From contig MNEO01000062.1 in the NCBI GenBank assembly GCA_001917735.1, positions 1-13,076 on the forward strand: a stretch of DNA of 13,076 nucleotides, in the 5' to 3' direction. Of the stretch, positions 6,190-12,819 are shown piece after piece. The first letter of the stretch is position 1. Each line of letters begins with the position of its first letter. The notes below the pieces were generated by a model that saw nothing but the letters and a program-made list of their open reading frames with translations, was not told where the DNA came from and ran no database searches. This stretch comes from Chloroflexi bacterium 13_1_40CM_68_21 (GTDB taxonomy: Bacteria; Chloroflexota; Limnocylindria; P2-11E). The position numbers and the translations under genes are program-made.

Positions 6190-7482
6190 TTAAGCCCTCG
6201 CTTCCTCTCGTCTTCGCACGAACCGCTTGGCCTTCATGTCAAAGCGGGGCAGCGTCCCCGGCGCGACGGACTCGACGGCGCAACGGATCCCGAGATCGCG
6301 GTGGATCGCCGTCGCGACCTGATCGGCGAGGTCGGATCCACCACGTGCCTCCACCGTGCAGCGCAGCTCGTCCATCGCGCGCACCGTCACGACCTCCACG
6401 CGATACTCCTCGATCTCCGCAAAGCGGCGGACGATCGCGTCGATCGCGCTCGGGAACACATTCACGCCGCGGATCGTGAGCATGTCGTCCACGCGCCCGG
6501 CGATCCCGCCGGCGAGCTTGAGCAGCGTGCGCCCGCAGGAGCACCGACCGCGGACAGCGCGAACGCGGTCGCCGGTGCGATAACGGAGCACCGGCATACC
6601 CCATCGTCCGAGGTTGGTCATGACGAGCTCGCCCTCGCCTTCGTCCTTCGTCTCGCCAGTCTGGGGATCGAGGATCTCCGCGACGAAGTCCGACTCATTG
6701 ATATGCACGCCGTCGCGAGCCTCGCACGAAAACCCGTGCGCGCCGATCTCGGTGGCCCCGGTGTGGTCGAACGATGTCACGCCGAGCTCAGTCTCTATGC
6801 GCTCGCGCGTGGCCGGGATCGACGCCCCGGGCTCGCCGGCGTGTATCGATACGCGCAGGGCTGAGCGCGCGATATCGATGCCCTCCGCACGCGCGACCTC
6901 GGCAAGCCTCAAGGCATACGTGGGCGTGCACATCAGCACCGTCGCTTCCGCGGCGATGATGGCCGCCACCCGCTCGGCCGATGACATCGCGCCGCCGGTG
7001 AGGCAGAGCGCGCCCAGCTGCTCGGCGCCCGCGAAGGCCGACCAGAAGCCGACGAACGGACCGAACGAGAACGCGAAGAAGATACGGTCGCGGCTGGTGA
7101 CGCCCGCGGCGCCATAGATCGGCCGCCAGCTGTTCCGCCACCACTGCCACGATTCGGCGGTGTCCAGCACGAACAGTGGCCGGCCGGTCGTCCCACTCGT
7201 TTGATGAAGCCGGACGTACTGCTCGACCGGATAGGTCAGGTTCGAGCCGAATGGCGGATGCTCGGCCTGGTCCGTCGATAGCTCAGCTTTCGTCGTGAAC
7301 GGAAGCTCCCGCGCCGACCGGAGCTCGCGCACGTCGCGGATGCCGGCGTCGGCGAGCTTCCGGCCGTAGAACACATTGGTCAGCAGGAGCTCCGGGAGGG
7401 CTCTCGAGAGCCGACGCCACTGCGCCGCCCGGCGCTCGTCGTCGCTCCAGGTCTCGGATCGATCGAGCGCCCCACCCGGCAT
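6190..7482 (-). CDS. Phenylacetate-CoA ligase-like aryl acid:CoA ligase (AMP-binding)
   Basis: This 430-residue adenylate-forming enzyme is of the PaaK type (family usual length about 430-450). It has the ATP loop TSGTTGRP at 95-102, the adenylation motif YRTGDR at 301-306, GRVDDMLTIRGVNVFPSAID at 329-348, and a C-terminal small domain ending LPRFDMKAKRFVRR, whose lysines K417 and K419 hold the catalytic lysine. A CSCGR element at 314-318 matches a cysteine motif frequent in this family. Such enzymes make aryl-AMP and then aryl-CoA in the cytoplasm. The acid cannot be identified by eye: phenylacetate, benzoate or hydroxybenzoates are options. It is the first gene of the minus-strand operon and is divergent, across 68 bp, from the IclR gene and the 4-hydroxybenzoyl-CoA-reductase-like cluster. 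That makes it a good candidate to supply that enzyme's CoA-ester substrate. No clear ribosome-binding site precedes the ATG. Confidence 0.88.
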   Translation of the reverse strand: MPGGALDRSETWSDDERRAAQWRRLSRALPELLLTNVFYGRKLADAGIRDVRELRSARELPFTTKAELSTDQAEHPPFGSNLTYPVEQYVRLHQTSGTTGRPLFVLDTAESWQWWRNSWRPIYGAAGVTSRDRIFFAFSFGPFVGFWSAFAGAEQLGALCLTGGAMSSAERVAAIIAAEATVLMCTPTYALRLAEVARAEGIDIARSALRVSIHAGEPGASIPATRERIETELGVTSFDHTGATEIGAHGFSCEARDGVHINESDFVAEILDPQTGETKDEGEGELVMTNLGRWGMPVLRYRTGDRVRAVRGRCSCGRTLLKLAGGIAGRVDDMLTIRGVNVFPSAIDAIVRRFAEIEEYRVEVVTVRAMDELRCTVEARGGSDLADQVATAIHRDLGIRCAVESVAPGTLPRFDMKAKRFVRRREEARA

Positions 7483-7531
7483 GTTTCGCGGAGTTTAAGC
7501 GGAGGCCCGCTGCTCGCCGCAATGACTGGCG

Positions 7532-7551
7532 TACTATCCGCGGTACGCGTA
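7532..7551 (+). promoter_or_regulatory. Candidate -10 box and 8 bp palindrome at the IclR start
   Basis: TACTAT at 7532-7537 matches four of six positions of the -10 consensus and lies 13 nt before the ATG at 7551, which implies a leader of only about 7 nt. TACGCGTA at 7544-7551 is a perfect 8 bp palindrome that ends on the first base of the ATG, where a bound regulator would block expression. IclR proteins commonly bind near their own start in divergent gaps, so this may be an operator, but no longer repeat supports it and no good -35 is seen. Confidence 0.35.
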
Positions 7552-8210
7552 TGGCCGACAGTACGGGGATGCTCCGACCGGTGCCCGCCGTGGACAAAGC
7601 CGCGCGCGTGCTGCGTGCGCTCGCCGACGGCGGGCGCGCGATGGGCATCAGCGAGCTGGCACGGGCGCTCGACGTCTCCAAGGGGACGCTCCGGGACGTC
7701 CTGCTCACCCTCGCGCACCACGGGCTGGTCGTGCGCGATCCCGACACTCGCTTCCGCCTTGGCCCAGAGCTCCGTGCGCTCGCGGATGCATCGGCACCGG
7801 ACCTGCGAGCGCTCTCGCAGCCCTACCTCGTGTCGCTCATGGAGACCTTCGGCGAGACCGCCATCCTCGGGCTGGTCGTCGACGGAAAGCTCGAGATCGC
7901 GGCGCGCGCCGAACCGGCGACCGATCTCCACATGACCGCTCCGCTCGGCCGCCGCCTGCCCCTCGAGAAAGGCGCGCACGGCAAGGTGCTGGCGACCCGC
8001 GAGGAGATCGGCTACGACGACCAGGAGCTGTTCGCCGGCGTCCGCGCAGTTGCCGCACCGATCGTGGATGCGCGGGGACGGCGCATCGCCGTGCTCATGG
8101 TCGTGGGCTTCAAGGAGCGTGTCGATCTCCGCACGCTCCGGCGCATCGGCGAACGTTGCGCATCGGCGGCGCGCGCGCTGTCGCAGCGGATCGGAGCGCA
8201 GGCCGCATGA
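7551..8210 (+). CDS. IclR-family transcriptional regulator, compact form
   Basis: This 219-residue protein has an N-terminal winged helix-turn-helix at about 12-70 (VDKAARVLRALADGGRAMGI, then SELARALDVSKGTLRDVLLTL). An IclR effector domain follows to about 212, including LPLEKGAHGKVLA (136-148) and VAAPIVDARGRRIAVLMVVG (167-186). The family usually has 240-270 residues. The missing part lies between KVLA and the GV-AAP strand, where only about 16 residues stand in place of the usual helical stretch. Ligand binding may thus be altered or the fold simplified. Its stop overlaps the start of the 2Fe-2S subunit gene as ATGA, so it is co-transcribed with the reductase genes. It faces the divergent aryl-CoA ligase gene, and control of both units in response to an aromatic acid or its CoA ester is the natural inference. 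Confidence 0.88.
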   Translation: MADSTGMLRPVPAVDKAARVLRALADGGRAMGISELARALDVSKGTLRDVLLTLAHHGLVVRDPDTRFRLGPELRALADASAPDLRALSQPYLVSLMETFGETAILGLVVDGKLEIAARAEPATDLHMTAPLGRRLPLEKGAHGKVLATREEIGYDDQELFAGVRAVAAPIVDARGRRIAVLMVVGFKERVDLRTLRRIGERCASAARALSQRIGAQAA

Positions 8211-8680
8211 CTTCGACGAAGGTGCTCATCACCCTGCGCGTGAACGGAGAGCCGCGGACCGTCGCGGCCGAGCCTCATCACACGCTCCTCGAGGTGCTCC
8301 GCGAAGAGCTGGACCTCACGGGGACGAAACATGGTTGCGAGCTCGGAGAGTGCGGCGCCTGCACCGTACTGCTGAACGGCGCACCGGTCCTTTCTTGCCT
8401 CACCCTGCCATCGCTCATCGGCGACGCCGACGTCACGACCGTCGAAGGCCTCGCCACCGGCGAGAGACTTCATCCGCTGCAGACCGCATTTGCCGAGGAG
8501 GGCGCGGCGCAATGCGGCTACTGCACACCCGGGATGCTCATGGCGGCGAAGGCCCTGCTCGATGCGACGCCTCGTCCGACCCGCGAGCAGATCGCCATGG
8601 CGATCAGCGGGAACCTCTGCCGCTGCACCGGCTATACCGCGATTTATGAAGCTATCGAGAAAGCCGCATTACGCGCATGA
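8207..8680 (+). CDS. hcrC: Molybdenum hydroxylase 2Fe-2S subunit, 4-hydroxybenzoyl-CoA reductase gamma type
   Basis: This 157-residue subunit has the two 2Fe-2S domains of the xanthine oxidase family. The plant-type cluster ligands are C44, C49, C52 and C64 (HGCELGECGACTV...SC). The helical second domain has C103 and C106 (CGYCTPGM) and C138 and C140 (NLCRCTGY). Length is standard for HcrC/CoxS-type subunits. Electrons pass through it between the FAD subunit and the Mo site. ATG 8207 is chosen over an upstream ATG at 8156 because it gives the usual N-terminus (MTSTKVLITLRVNGEPR) and an ATGA overlap with the IclR stop. GGAG lies about 10 nt upstream. Its stop overlaps the Mo-subunit ATG as ATGA. 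The gene name rests mainly on the neighbouring beta subunit; by itself it could be any CoxS/XdhC-like small subunit. Confidence 0.88.
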   Translation: MTSTKVLITLRVNGEPRTVAAEPHHTLLEVLREELDLTGTKHGCELGECGACTVLLNGAPVLSCLTLPSLIGDADVTTVEGLATGERLHPLQTAFAEEGAAQCGYCTPGMLMAAKALLDATPRPTREQIAMAISGNLCRCTGYTAIYEAIEKAALRA

Positions 8681-11103
8681 GCGAGTTCTCGGTCATCGGG
8701 CGGCGCCTGCCGAAGGTCAACTCGTGGGCACACCTGACCGGCCAGGCGCGCTACGCCGACGACCTCTTCCTGCCGCGCATGCTCTACGGTCGCCTGCTCC
8801 GCTCGACACGGCCGCACGCGCGCATCCGGCGACTGGACGTCTCGCGAGCGGCCGCGCACCCGGGCGTCGTCGCGATCGTCACAGGCGCGGACATGCCCGC
8901 GAAGATGGGGATCATGCCCTCGACGCAGGACGAGACGGCCCTGGCGGTCGACAAGGTGCGCTACGTGGGCGAGCCGGTCGCCGCCGTCGCCGCCGTCGAC
9001 GAGGACACCGCCTTCGACGCCCTCTCGCTCATCGAGGTCGACTACGACGACCTCGAGCCGATCTTCACGATCGAAGAGGCGCTCGAGCGCGAGGACGTGA
9101 AGATCCACGAAGAATCCAAGCGGGCCAACGTCTTCAAGGAGGTCCACCTCAGCTTCGGTGACCTCGACGCCGGCTTCGCCAGCGCCGACCACGTCCGCGA
9201 CGACTGGTTCTTCTTCGAGGGCAACACGCACGCGCCGATCGAGTCGCATAGCGCGGTCGCGAGCTACGGCGCCGACGACAAGCTGACGCTCTGGACCGCG
9301 ACCCAGGTCCCCCACTACCTGCACCGCGAGCTCGAGAAAGTGCTGGGCCTGCCGCGCTCGCGCGTCCGCGTGATCGCGACGCCCAACGGCGGCGCGTTCG
9401 GCGGCAAGAGCGACCCCTTCGGCCACGAGTTCGCGGCGGCGCTCCTCTCCATCCGCACCCGCCGCCCGGTGAAGATCACGCTCGATCGCGAGGAGGTCTT
9501 CTACGCGCACCGCGGCCGGCATCCGGTGAAGATGCGCATCCGCACCGGCGTGAAGAGGGACGGCGAGATCACCGCCGTCCACTACCAGAGCTGGCTCGAC
9601 GGCGGCGCGTACGCCTCGTACGGCATCGCCACGACTTACTACACCGGCGCTCTCTTGACCGTCACTTACCGCATCCCCGCCTACAAGTTCGACGGCGTGC
9701 GCGTTTACACGAACAAGCCCCCGTGCGGCCCCAAGCGCGGACACGGCACGACGCAGCCGCGGTACGGCTTCGAGTGCCAGATCGACAAGATCGCCGAAGA
9801 TCTCGGACTCGACGCGCTCGAGTACCGGAAGCGCATCCTGCAGCCACCGCAGAGCCGCACGGTGAACGACCTGCGCATCACGTCCATGGGCCTGGGCGAC
9901 TGTCTCGACGCGCTCGGGCGCGCGACCCGCTACAGCGAACGCCACGGACAGCTCGGGCGCGGCAAGGGCATCGGGGTCGCCGGCAGCGCGTACATCTCGG
10001 GCGCGGGCCTACCGATCTACTGGAACGAGATGCCTCATTCGGGCGCGGAGGTCCGGATCGATCGAGGCGGCGGCGTCACCGTGATGTGCGGTACGGCGGA
10101 GATCGGGCAGGGCTCCGACAACATGCTCGCATCCGTGGCGGCCGAGACGCTCGGCATCCTGCCCTCGGACGTGCACGTGGTCTCTGGGGACACATCGCTC
10201 GCGCCGGTCGACCTCGGCAGCTACTCGAGCCGTGTGACCTTCATGGCTGGGAACGCGGTGAAGGACGCCGCGATGAAGCTGCGTGCGCTGCTCTTCGCCG
10301 CCGCATCGGAGAAGCTCGGCGTCGCGGAGGACCGCCTGCTCGCGGCCTACCACCGGATCTATGACCAGAGCGACCCGGAGAAGTTCGTCACGTTCGCGGA
10401 CGCCGCGGTGCTGGCGGAGTCGAAGCACGGCACCCTGGTCGCGGCCGGGAGCTACAAGCCGCCCAAAGGCATCGGCGGGTCGTTCAAGGGTGCGGGGGTC
10501 GGGCCGACGCCGGCGTACTCCTACCAGGCGGCGGTTGCCGAGGTGAGCGTCGACCTCGAAACGGGAACGCTCACCGTCGACAAGGTGACGACCGCGCACG
10601 ACTGCGGCCGGGCGCTCAATCCCGCGAACGTCGAGGGCCAGATCGAAGGCTCGGCGTATATGGGGTATGGCGAGATCATCGCCGAGGAGCAGGTTTTCCG
10701 CGGCGGTCTGCACAAGAAGCCGTCGCTCCTCGATTACAAGCTGCCCACCTCGCTCGACACGCCCGCGCTCGAGGCGATCGTGGTCGAGAGCGTCGACGCG
10801 GAGGGACCGTTCGGCGCGAAAGAGGCCGGAGAGGGTCCCCTCAATCCGGTGATCCCCGCGATCGCGAACGCGGTCTACGACGCGATCGGGGTCCGCTTCG
10901 ACGAGACGCCGATCACCCCGGAGAAGATCCTCGATGCGCTCGGCAAGCGCGACAATCGGGGCATCCCCAAGACGCGCATCGGGCCGGACGGTCTTGGCGA
11001 GCGGGACGGCGCCCCCAAACGCGCGCTGCGGCGCCTCACCGCGTCGACCGAGGCACGCGAACGGAAACCGGCCGGGGGCCGGGGGGCAGAGCCCCCCGAC
11101 TGA
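8677..11103 (+). CDS. hcrA: Molybdenum hydroxylase large (Mo-binding) subunit, 4-hydroxybenzoyl-CoA reductase alpha type
   Basis: This 808-residue subunit binds the Mo-pterin dinucleotide cofactor. It has the N-terminal ald_Xan_dh a/b-hammerhead domain (VTGADMP at 68-74, VRYVGEPVAAV at 94-104), then GGAFGGK at 238-244, PCGPKRGHGT at 349-358, EIGQGSD at 475-481, DLGSYSSRVTF at 512-522, and GAKEAGEGP at 713-721, in which E719 corresponds to the catalytic glutamate. The PCGPKRGHG segment and the DLGSYSSR segment fit the 4-hydroxybenzoyl-CoA reductase group. The CO-dehydrogenase loop AYRCSFR is absent. The expected reaction is reductive removal of the ring para-hydroxyl of an aryl-CoA; the substrate is inferred. 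Relative to the roughly 770-residue family it has an extra, charged, Gly/Pro-rich tail from about 756, the end of which is encoded by a GC hairpin. The stop overlaps the FAD-subunit ATG by one base (TGATG). Confidence 0.88.
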   Translation: MSEFSVIGRRLPKVNSWAHLTGQARYADDLFLPRMLYGRLLRSTRPHARIRRLDVSRAAAHPGVVAIVTGADMPAKMGIMPSTQDETALAVDKVRYVGEPVAAVAAVDEDTAFDALSLIEVDYDDLEPIFTIEEALEREDVKIHEESKRANVFKEVHLSFGDLDAGFASADHVRDDWFFFEGNTHAPIESHSAVASYGADDKLTLWTATQVPHYLHRELEKVLGLPRSRVRVIATPNGGAFGGKSDPFGHEFAAALLSIRTRRPVKITLDREEVFYAHRGRHPVKMRIRTGVKRDGEITAVHYQSWLDGGAYASYGIATTYYTGALLTVTYRIPAYKFDGVRVYTNKPPCGPKRGHGTTQPRYGFECQIDKIAEDLGLDALEYRKRILQPPQSRTVNDLRITSMGLGDCLDALGRATRYSERHGQLGRGKGIGVAGSAYISGAGLPIYWNEMPHSGAEVRIDRGGGVTVMCGTAEIGQGSDNMLASVAAETLGILPSDVHVVSGDTSLAPVDLGSYSSRVTFMAGNAVKDAAMKLRALLFAAASEKLGVAEDRLLAAYHRIYDQSDPEKFVTFADAAVLAESKHGTLVAAGSYKPPKGIGGSFKGAGVGPTPAYSYQAAVAEVSVDLETGTLTVDKVTTAHDCGRALNPANVEGQIEGSAYMGYGEIIAEEQVFRGGLHKKPSLLDYKLPTSLDTPALEAIVVESVDAEGPFGAKEAGEGPLNPVIPAIANAVYDAIGVRFDETPITPEKILDALGKRDNRGIPKTRIGPDGLGERDGAPKRALRRLTASTEARERKPAGGRGAEPPD
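11080..11098. repeat. Perfect GC hairpin at the 3' end of the Mo-subunit gene
   Basis: CGGGGGGC and GCCCCCCG form an 8 bp perfect stem around the 3 nt loop AGA. It lies inside the last codons of the Mo-subunit gene and ends 4 nt before the ATG of the FAD-subunit gene, so it covers the place where its ribosome-binding site should be. The form resembles small REP-like palindromes that add short Gly/Pro-rich tails such as GGRGAEPPD. No T-run follows, so it is not a standard terminator. A role in setting subunit ratio by masking or processing is inference. Confidence 0.6.
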
Positions 11104-12119
11104 TGCTGCGTCTGCCGCGTTTCCGGATCCTGGCCCCGCGCACCTACGGCGAGGCTGCCGAGCTTCTTCGCGATCACGGCGCCGGCGAGCTCGACCGCTC
11201 GCGCGGTACGCCGACCCTCGGCGTGATGCTCGTGGCCGGCGGGACGGACCTCTTCCCCAACATGAAGCGGCGTCAATTCGCGCCGGAGATCCTCGTGTCG
11301 CTGGCGCACGTCCGCGGCGCCGCCGGGATCCAGGAGAACGGCGAGCTCGTGGTCAGCGCCGGCACGACGTTGACCGCGCTCGCGGACGATGCCCGCGTCC
11401 GGGAGCGCTACACGGCGCTCGCCGAGTCTGCTGGGGTGGTGAGCACGCCGCAGCTCCGAAACATGGGCACGATCGGCGGAAACATCTGCCTCGACACGCG
11501 CTGCAACTGGTACGACCAGTCGCTCTTCTGGCGGACCGCCGAGGGGTACTGCATGAAGACGAATCCCGAGGTCGTGTGCCGCGTCGCGACATCGAGCCCG
11601 CGCTGCCTTGCCGTCGCGAGCGCCGACACGGTCCCCGCGCTGATGGTCCTCGGCGCGACGATTCATTTCGAAGATGCGCGCGGGGCTCGCGACGTCCGCC
11701 TCGCGGAGTTCTACCGCGAAGACGGCATGTCCCCCTCGACGCTCCGTCCCGATGAAGTTCTCACCGACGTGACGATCCCGCGCGAGGAGGGCTGGCGCAG
11801 CACATACGTGAAGCTGCGCGATCGCGGCTCCTTCGACTTCCCGATCGCGGCGGTCGCCGCGGCCGTGCGCTACGACGGCCGAGCCGTCACCGACGTTCGT
11901 GTCGCGATCACCGCCCTCGCGTCGCGTCCCATCCTCGTCGACGCGGCGCGCGCGGCGCTCATCGGCACGCGGCTCGAGGACGAAGCGATCGCCGCGGCGG
12001 CGGAGGCAGTGCACAAGGCCGCGCGGCCGATGGACAACACCTCGGGCACGATCTCGCAGCGCAAGCGCGCGTCGCGTGTCCTCGCCGAACGCGCGCTGCG
12101 CGCTCTTCGCCCGCGATAG
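11103..12119 (+). CDS. hcrB: Molybdenum hydroxylase FAD subunit with extra 4Fe-4S loop, 4-hydroxybenzoyl-CoA reductase beta type
   Basis: This 338-residue subunit has the FAD-binding marks AGGTDLFPNMKRR (45-57) and TIGGNICLDTRCN (123-135). Directly after the second lies an insertion rich in cysteine: C134, C150, C159 and C168, ending SSPRCLAVASADTVPAL. In the 4-hydroxybenzoyl-CoA reductase structure from Thauera a loop at this place binds a 4Fe-4S cluster through four cysteines spaced, as I recall, 16, 8 and 9 residues apart; here spacing is 16, 9 and 9. Other xanthine oxidase-family FAD subunits lack this loop. The cluster lets low-potential electrons enter from ferredoxin, so the enzyme would work as a reductase. 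C129 is a further cysteine. The gene starts at ATG 11103, coupled to the Mo-subunit stop, and is followed after 3 nt by the cofactor gene. Confidence 0.9.
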   Translation: MLRLPRFRILAPRTYGEAAELLRDHGAGELDRSRGTPTLGVMLVAGGTDLFPNMKRRQFAPEILVSLAHVRGAAGIQENGELVVSAGTTLTALADDARVRERYTALAESAGVVSTPQLRNMGTIGGNICLDTRCNWYDQSLFWRTAEGYCMKTNPEVVCRVATSSPRCLAVASADTVPALMVLGATIHFEDARGARDVRLAEFYREDGMSPSTLRPDEVLTDVTIPREEGWRSTYVKLRDRGSFDFPIAAVAAAVRYDGRAVTDVRVAITALASRPILVDAARAALIGTRLEDEAIAAAAEAVHKAARPMDNTSGTISQRKRASRVLAERALRALRPR

Positions 12120-12122
12120 CCC

Positions 12123-12707
12123 GTGCGCGCCGTCGCCGTGGTCACCGCTGCGGGTTCGGCGGAGCGCTTCGGCGGCAAGAAGCTCCTCACGCCGATCGAT
12201 GGCGAGCCGCTCCTCGACCACACCATCCGGGCGCTCCTCGAGGGAGGCGCTGCCGAGGTCATCGTCGTCGTCGGCCGCGATGCGCGCGCTGAGCTCGAAC
12301 GCGACGTCAACGCGATGCTCGACGCGCGCGTCCGCCCTGTCGAGAATCCCGATCCGTCGCGCGGGATGTTCAGTTCGATCCAGGAAGGGGTGGCGCAGGC
12401 GCAGGGCGACGCGATCCTGGTCATGCCCGGGGACATGCCGTTCGTCTCGGCCGACACTGTGCGCGTGGTGATCGACGCGTTCGCGCGCAAGCCGGCCATC
12501 GTGTCGCCGCGCTACCACGGAAAGCGCGGTCACCCCATCGCCCTGCCGCCGTCGCTGCGCGACGAGATCCGTGCGGCCGATCCACGCACGACGCTACACG
12601 ACGTCATTCACCGGCACACCGAGATGCGCGTGGACGTGGAGGTCGAGGACCAGGGGATCGTCCGCGACGTGGATACCGCCGCCGATCTCGGCGCACCCGG
12701 GCGCTGA
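12123..12707 (+). CDS. mocA: MocA-type molybdenum cofactor cytidylyltransferase (NTP transferase)
   Basis: This 194-residue protein is a MobA/MocA-like nucleotidyltransferase. It has the nucleotide-binding loop AAGSAERFGGKKLL at 9-22, GMFSSIQEG at 81-89, the metal-binding PGDMPFV at 102-108, GKRGHPIALP at 133-142 and DVDTAADL at 182-189. MocA joins CMP to Mo-molybdopterin to make the cytosine dinucleotide cofactor used by xanthine oxidase-family enzymes in bacteria. The start is GTG 12123, three bases after the FAD-subunit stop; no ATG fits the conserved beta strand. Placement directly after three Mo-hydroxylase subunit genes supports a dedicated maturation role. No XdhC-type insertion chaperone is visible in the window. 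Distinction from other NTP transferases of this group rests on motifs and context. Confidence 0.85.
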   Translation: MRAVAVVTAAGSAERFGGKKLLTPIDGEPLLDHTIRALLEGGAAEVIVVVGRDARAELERDVNAMLDARVRPVENPDPSRGMFSSIQEGVAQAQGDAILVMPGDMPFVSADTVRVVIDAFARKPAIVSPRYHGKRGHPIALPPSLRDEIRAADPRTTLHDVIHRHTEMRVDVEVEDQGIVRDVDTAADLGAPGR

Positions 12708-12708
12708 A

Positions 12709-12718
12709 CAAACGTTTG
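12709..12718. promoter_or_regulatory. Perfect 10 bp palindrome CAAACGTTTG
   Basis: This palindrome begins one base after the mocA stop and ends 12 bp before the candidate -35 box of the next gene. It is AT-richer than its surroundings and has no loop, which fits a dimeric regulator site better than a terminator. The binding protein is unknown. Confidence 0.4.
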
Positions 12719-12730
12719 CGGGTGGGTAAA

Positions 12731-12759
12731 TTGACGTCCGCGGTGAGGGTCGTTAACTT
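12731..12759 (+). promoter_or_regulatory. Candidate sigma-70-type promoter for the Tat iron-sulfur gene
   Basis: TTGACG at 12731-12736 matches five of six positions of the -35 consensus. At 17 bp spacing lies TAACTT (12754-12759), a modest -10 with T, A and final T conserved. Transcription would begin near 12766, about 54 nt before the ATG at 12820. The 112 bp gap that holds it is the largest between any two genes here, which marks the end of the reductase operon. Confidence 0.45.
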
Positions 12760-12819
12760 GCCGACGAGGATCCGCCGTCCCCCTGGGGAGGCCTACAAAA
12801 GCGCAGAGGTGCGGTGCGG

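Noticed and set aside
8644..9945. A 433-codon open frame on the minus strand opposite the Mo-subunit gene
   Set aside because: Its composition (Ala/Val/Arg/Asp repeats) is that of a reverse-complement shadow and it has no motif or ribosome-binding site.
8207..12119. Aerobic CO dehydrogenase (coxSLM) as the identity of the three-subunit enzyme
   Set aside because: The CO-dehydrogenase active-site loop AYRCSFR is absent; the corresponding area reads PCGPKRGHG. The FAD subunit has a 4Fe-4S loop that CoxM lacks.
10875..12533. A 552-codon open frame on the minus strand opposite the FAD-subunit and mocA genes
   Set aside because: It is Arg/His-rich with no recognisable domain and lies antisense to three well-supported genes. 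Long antisense frames are expected in DNA of this GC content.
12709..12718. Terminator for the reductase operon
   Set aside because: The stem has no loop, is only 5 bp per arm and is not followed by a T-run; a regulator site is more likely.
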